From positions 1 to 64,000 of the forward strand of contig NZ_WHOB01000039.1 of assembly GCF_013141775.1 (NCBI RefSeq): DNA of 64,000 bases, given 5' to 3'. Below the pieces are notes generated by a model. The model did not search any database. It saw only the letters and a list, made by a program, of their open reading frames with translations, and was not told the origin of the DNA. Positions 61,863-64,000 of the stretch are shown here, one piece after another (position 1 is the stretch's first letter; every line of letters begins with the position of its first letter). Made by a program: the position numbers and the translations under genes. Source of the DNA: Paenibacillus phytohabitans (GTDB taxonomy: Bacteria > Bacillota > Bacilli > Paenibacillales > Paenibacillaceae).

Positions 61863-62375
61863 ATGACAGAATGGGCTTTTTGGGGCTGCCTGCCGTTCCT
61901 GACAGCAGCATTATTCACCGATATACGCTGGATGAAGATCCCTAACTGGATTACATTGCCTGCACTTGTTGCGGGAATATCCCTGCAGGTGATTATGAGC
62001 GGCCGGCATGGACTGCTCTTATCTCTGTGCGGTGCAGGTTCGGGGTTTCTGCTGCTGCTGATCATGTATTTCATCGGGGCAGTGGGGGCAGGAGATGTTA
62101 AGCTTTTTGCCGGAATTGGTGCCTGGACTGGTGTATTGTTCTCCCTGCAGGTAATTGTGTATTCTGTGCTGTTGGGAGCCGTTGTCGGCTGGATCATGAT
62201 TCTCTTCAGGCGGGAAGCAGGCCGGAGGGTACGCGGTATGTTAAGCAGAACAGCGGGATTCCTGCTGCTCCGTAATACGGATATGTTCAAAAAAGGACAG
62301 GGGAGTGATCTGCTCCGGTTTCCTTTTATGCTGGCTGTTTTTCCGGGATTTATCTGTGCGTATTATTATTTCTGA
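61863..62375 (+). CDS. tadV: TadV/CpaA prepilin peptidase
   Basis: A 170-residue A24-family aspartic prepilin peptidase with about five membrane helices. The catalytic aspartates are in LFTDIRWMKIPNW (first Asp) and GAVGAGDVKLFAGIG (GxGD motif). ATG 61863 has GGAAGGGG upstream; a GTG at 61857 is the alternative. It cleaves Flp and TadE-type precursors. Confidence 0.92.
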   Translation: MTEWAFWGCLPFLTAALFTDIRWMKIPNWITLPALVAGISLQVIMSGRHGLLLSLCGAGSGFLLLLIMYFIGAVGAGDVKLFAGIGAWTGVLFSLQVIVYSVLLGAVVGWIMILFRREAGRRVRGMLSRTAGFLLLRNTDMFKKGQGSDLLRFPFMLAVFPGFICAYYYF

Positions 62376-62416
62376 CTTGAGGTTTGGAGTTATAACAGCT
62401 CAGGAGGTGAAGCTGC

Positions 62417-64000
62417 TTGTTTGGACTGGAACGTGATTTCGTGCAGCAGGATGGGATAACGATGCTGCTCGGTAAGCCAGAGGGATTGGCGGCAGGAGAG
62501 CTTAACATGGTTCAGGCCCGCATGCTGATGAACACCGGTATTCCGCATCATCTGCGGCTGCTTCTTAGAGAGATAGACCTGCAGGTGACACTGGAATATA
62601 CCGTATCAAGACGAAAAATGCTGGGGGCTCTGCTCAAAAGTGAGAGGCTGAGCATGCTGGAGTTCTTCGGGCTGCTGCTGCAGATCGCTGCAGGAATGGA
62701 GGAGGGGCGCCTGTATATGCTGCGTGCAGAGCAGTACGCGTTGCATGAAGACTACATCTTCATTGAGGGCCCGTTAAACAGTGGAAAAGTATTCCTTACC
62801 TACCTTCCACTGCAGCATACAGAATCAGCTGTAAGTCCGGGGGAGTCACTCAGATCGCTGATCATGGTATTTATGGCGGCCATCCATGAGCTGTCCGGCG
62901 ACGGAATGCAGCGGCTGCTGCAATACTGCGGGGAAGAGGCTTTCAGCCCAGCAGGGCTTAAGGAACTATTAGCAGAATTGCTGACAGGGGCAGACCAATA
63001 CAGGGCTCCTCCTGAAGCCATGGGGCTGGTTCAGGGGAAGCTGGCAGGAGTATCAATTCGGTCAGCAGACAGAATGGAACAGCCTCCGCTCCGTAATCTG
63101 GAAGAGCCAAAGACGGCTTTCCCGGGGAGAGCAGCCTTCGCGTGGGAGCAAGGAGATAAAGACACAGTACCTCCTGCTCCTGGACAGGCGCCAGATCAGG
63201 CTCCATGGATGGGCGGCGCACCGCGGCTGAAGCGGAAGGATAGGGGAGCAACCGGAGAACAGCTGATGCCTGATATGCCTTTACATACCCGCCAAGCTGC
63301 TGTGGACGGAACATCATCGTATCGGACGTATATTGTACTTGGTGCAGTGCTGTGCGATGCGTTGTTATGGAAGTTACTCTATTTAAATAATCCCTTGACG
63401 CTTTGGCTTGCGGTCTGTGCAGCAGTAACTCTGGGGCTGGCAGTTGTATGCTGGATGGTGTGGAGCGGTAGAATTACCCGGGTCGGATCTGAGGAAGAGG
63501 AAGAATTTTTGGAGGAGGGGACAGAGGACAGGAAGGGTACAGGCCGGAAGCTGAGGAATGAGCTGGAATGGGATTTTGGCAGAAATCCGGTAGCGCCGCT
63601 CCGGCCTTCAGCTCCCACTTACACCCGTTCAGAACAAGCATCATCTGCTGCAATCTCTTATCCAAAGGGGACAATGGCAGGCGGACAGGGTATAGCCCCG
63701 GAGACTGCCGAGGGCCGGATTCATGTGAAAGAAGCGCCTGCTGCAGTAGCTGCCACGGCGCTGCTTATCCGGGAACCGGAACCGGTTAAAGGGGGCGGGC
63801 TCGCATCAAGCGGGCGGGCAGTTCCTTATCTGGAAAGAAGCGAGGCCGATGAGGGCGGAACTCCTGAGAGAATTGAACTGAACCGCCCCAGCTTCATTAT
63901 TGGCCGCTCTTCAGAGGTCGCCCAGTATGTAGAGACATCTGAAGGGGCATCGCGGGTGCATGCCGAAATTTCCAGAAGCGCGGGCGGATATATCCTGAAG
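62417..64000 (+). CDS. FHA-domain membrane protein with DUF6382-like N-terminus (partial)
   Basis: The reading frame is open from TTG 62417 to the window edge (528 codons) and so is truncated here. AGGAGGTGA lies six bases before the TTG. Residues ~1-200 look like the DUF6382 region seen before FHA domains (SRRKMLGALLKSE, LEFFGLLLQIAAGMEEG). Two membrane helices follow at about 300-350, then an acidic/proline-rich linker. An FHA domain starts near residue 485 with SFIIGRSSEVAQ and SRVHAEISR. FHA domains bind phosphothreonine, so this may link a kinase signal to pilus activity. Confidence 0.85.
   Translation, partial: MFGLERDFVQQDGITMLLGKPEGLAAGELNMVQARMLMNTGIPHHLRLLLREIDLQVTLEYTVSRRKMLGALLKSERLSMLEFFGLLLQIAAGMEEGRLYMLRAEQYALHEDYIFIEGPLNSGKVFLTYLPLQHTESAVSPGESLRSLIMVFMAAIHELSGDGMQRLLQYCGEEAFSPAGLKELLAELLTGADQYRAPPEAMGLVQGKLAGVSIRSADRMEQPPLRNLEEPKTAFPGRAAFAWEQGDKDTVPPAPGQAPDQAPWMGGAPRLKRKDRGATGEQLMPDMPLHTRQAAVDGTSSYRTYIVLGAVLCDALLWKLLYLNNPLTLWLAVCAAVTLGLAVVCWMVWSGRITRVGSEEEEEFLEEGTEDRKGTGRKLRNELEWDFGRNPVAPLRPSAPTYTRSEQASSAAISYPKGTMAGGQGIAPETAEGRIHVKEAPAAVAATALLIREPEPVKGGGLASSGRAVPYLERSEADEGGTPERIELNRPSFIIGRSSEVAQYVETSEGASRVHAEISRSAGGYILK

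Overview
The window looks like chromosome from a spore-forming Gram-positive bacterium, most likely Paenibacillus or a close relative. Reasons: several SLH (S-layer homology) surface proteins, the sporulation gene cmpA, strong GGAGG-type ribosome binding sites with GTG and TTG starts, exact GlnR/TnrA, CcpA and OhrR type operator sequences, and moderately GC-rich protein families (DinB, CGNR, DUF3788, copper-amine-oxidase stalk) common in that group. No database search was possible; assignments rest on motifs read from the translations.

Layout. 1-443: leader-distal end of a type I-C style CRISPR array (six intact 33-bp repeats and one decayed end repeat; cas genes would lie off the left edge). 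526-1521: SLH protein on the minus strand. 2046-2744: a PhoB/OmpR-type winged-helix regulator. 2915-21527: one unidirectional run of 20 genes forming a type II polyketide synthase cluster with a very unusual tailoring set: SRPBCC cyclase, KS-alpha, KS-beta/chain length factor, ACP, AcpS, MFS exporter, cupin, amidohydrolase, cyclase-family hydrolase, TIGR04076 protein, three HemN-like radical SAM enzymes, two B12-binding-type radical SAM enzymes, a CMD-like protein without its cysteines, a U32-peptidase-like Fe-S protein, an Fe-S flavoprotein fusion, an alpha/beta hydrolase and a HEAT-like protein. Three TAAC boxes with an exact 11-bp period lie just upstream and suit the neighbouring PhoB-type regulator. 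No oxygenase and no ketoreductase is present. The tailoring chemistry therefore looks radical and oxygen-independent, and this is the best candidate for an undescribed system.

21.5-34 kb: housekeeping and accessory genes (GGDEF cyclase, CGNR regulator, DinB, CmpA, SprT-like, pentapeptide repeat protein) and a 2309-residue secreted SLH protein with beta-trefoil-like repeats and a beta-helix domain, preceded by a cre site. 34-36.4 kb: a repeat-rich intergenic stretch with a 52-bp tandem repeat, an Lrp/AsnC regulator, an MBL-fold hydrolase, and tRNA-Asn and tRNA-Ser followed by a duplicated tRNA tail. 36.4-39.5 kb: two Gfo/Idh/MocA dehydrogenases around an AraC regulator. 39.8-44.6 kb: a livHMGFK-type branched-chain amino acid ABC transporter preceded by two exact GlnR/TnrA boxes, then alanine dehydrogenase; together these suggest nitrogen-controlled amino acid use.

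46-49.5 kb: tRNA-Glu, two identical tRNA-Leu(GAG) genes 2.2 kb apart enclosing a DUF3788 protein, a PAS-like protein and a divergent pair of phage-type XRE regulators, then a YdjC/ChbG deacetylase. 49.6-53.1 kb: a glutathione peroxidase under an OhrR-like operator, Ohr, a small Cys-rich protein, a DCC-family protein and a copper-amine-oxidase-domain surface protein. 53.3-64.0 kb: a Tad/Flp pilus operon (CpaE-like, TadA, TadB, TadC, Flp1 pilin, TadE/G-like proteins, TadV prepilin peptidase) with a possible attenuator in its leader, ending in an FHA-domain gene cut by the window edge.
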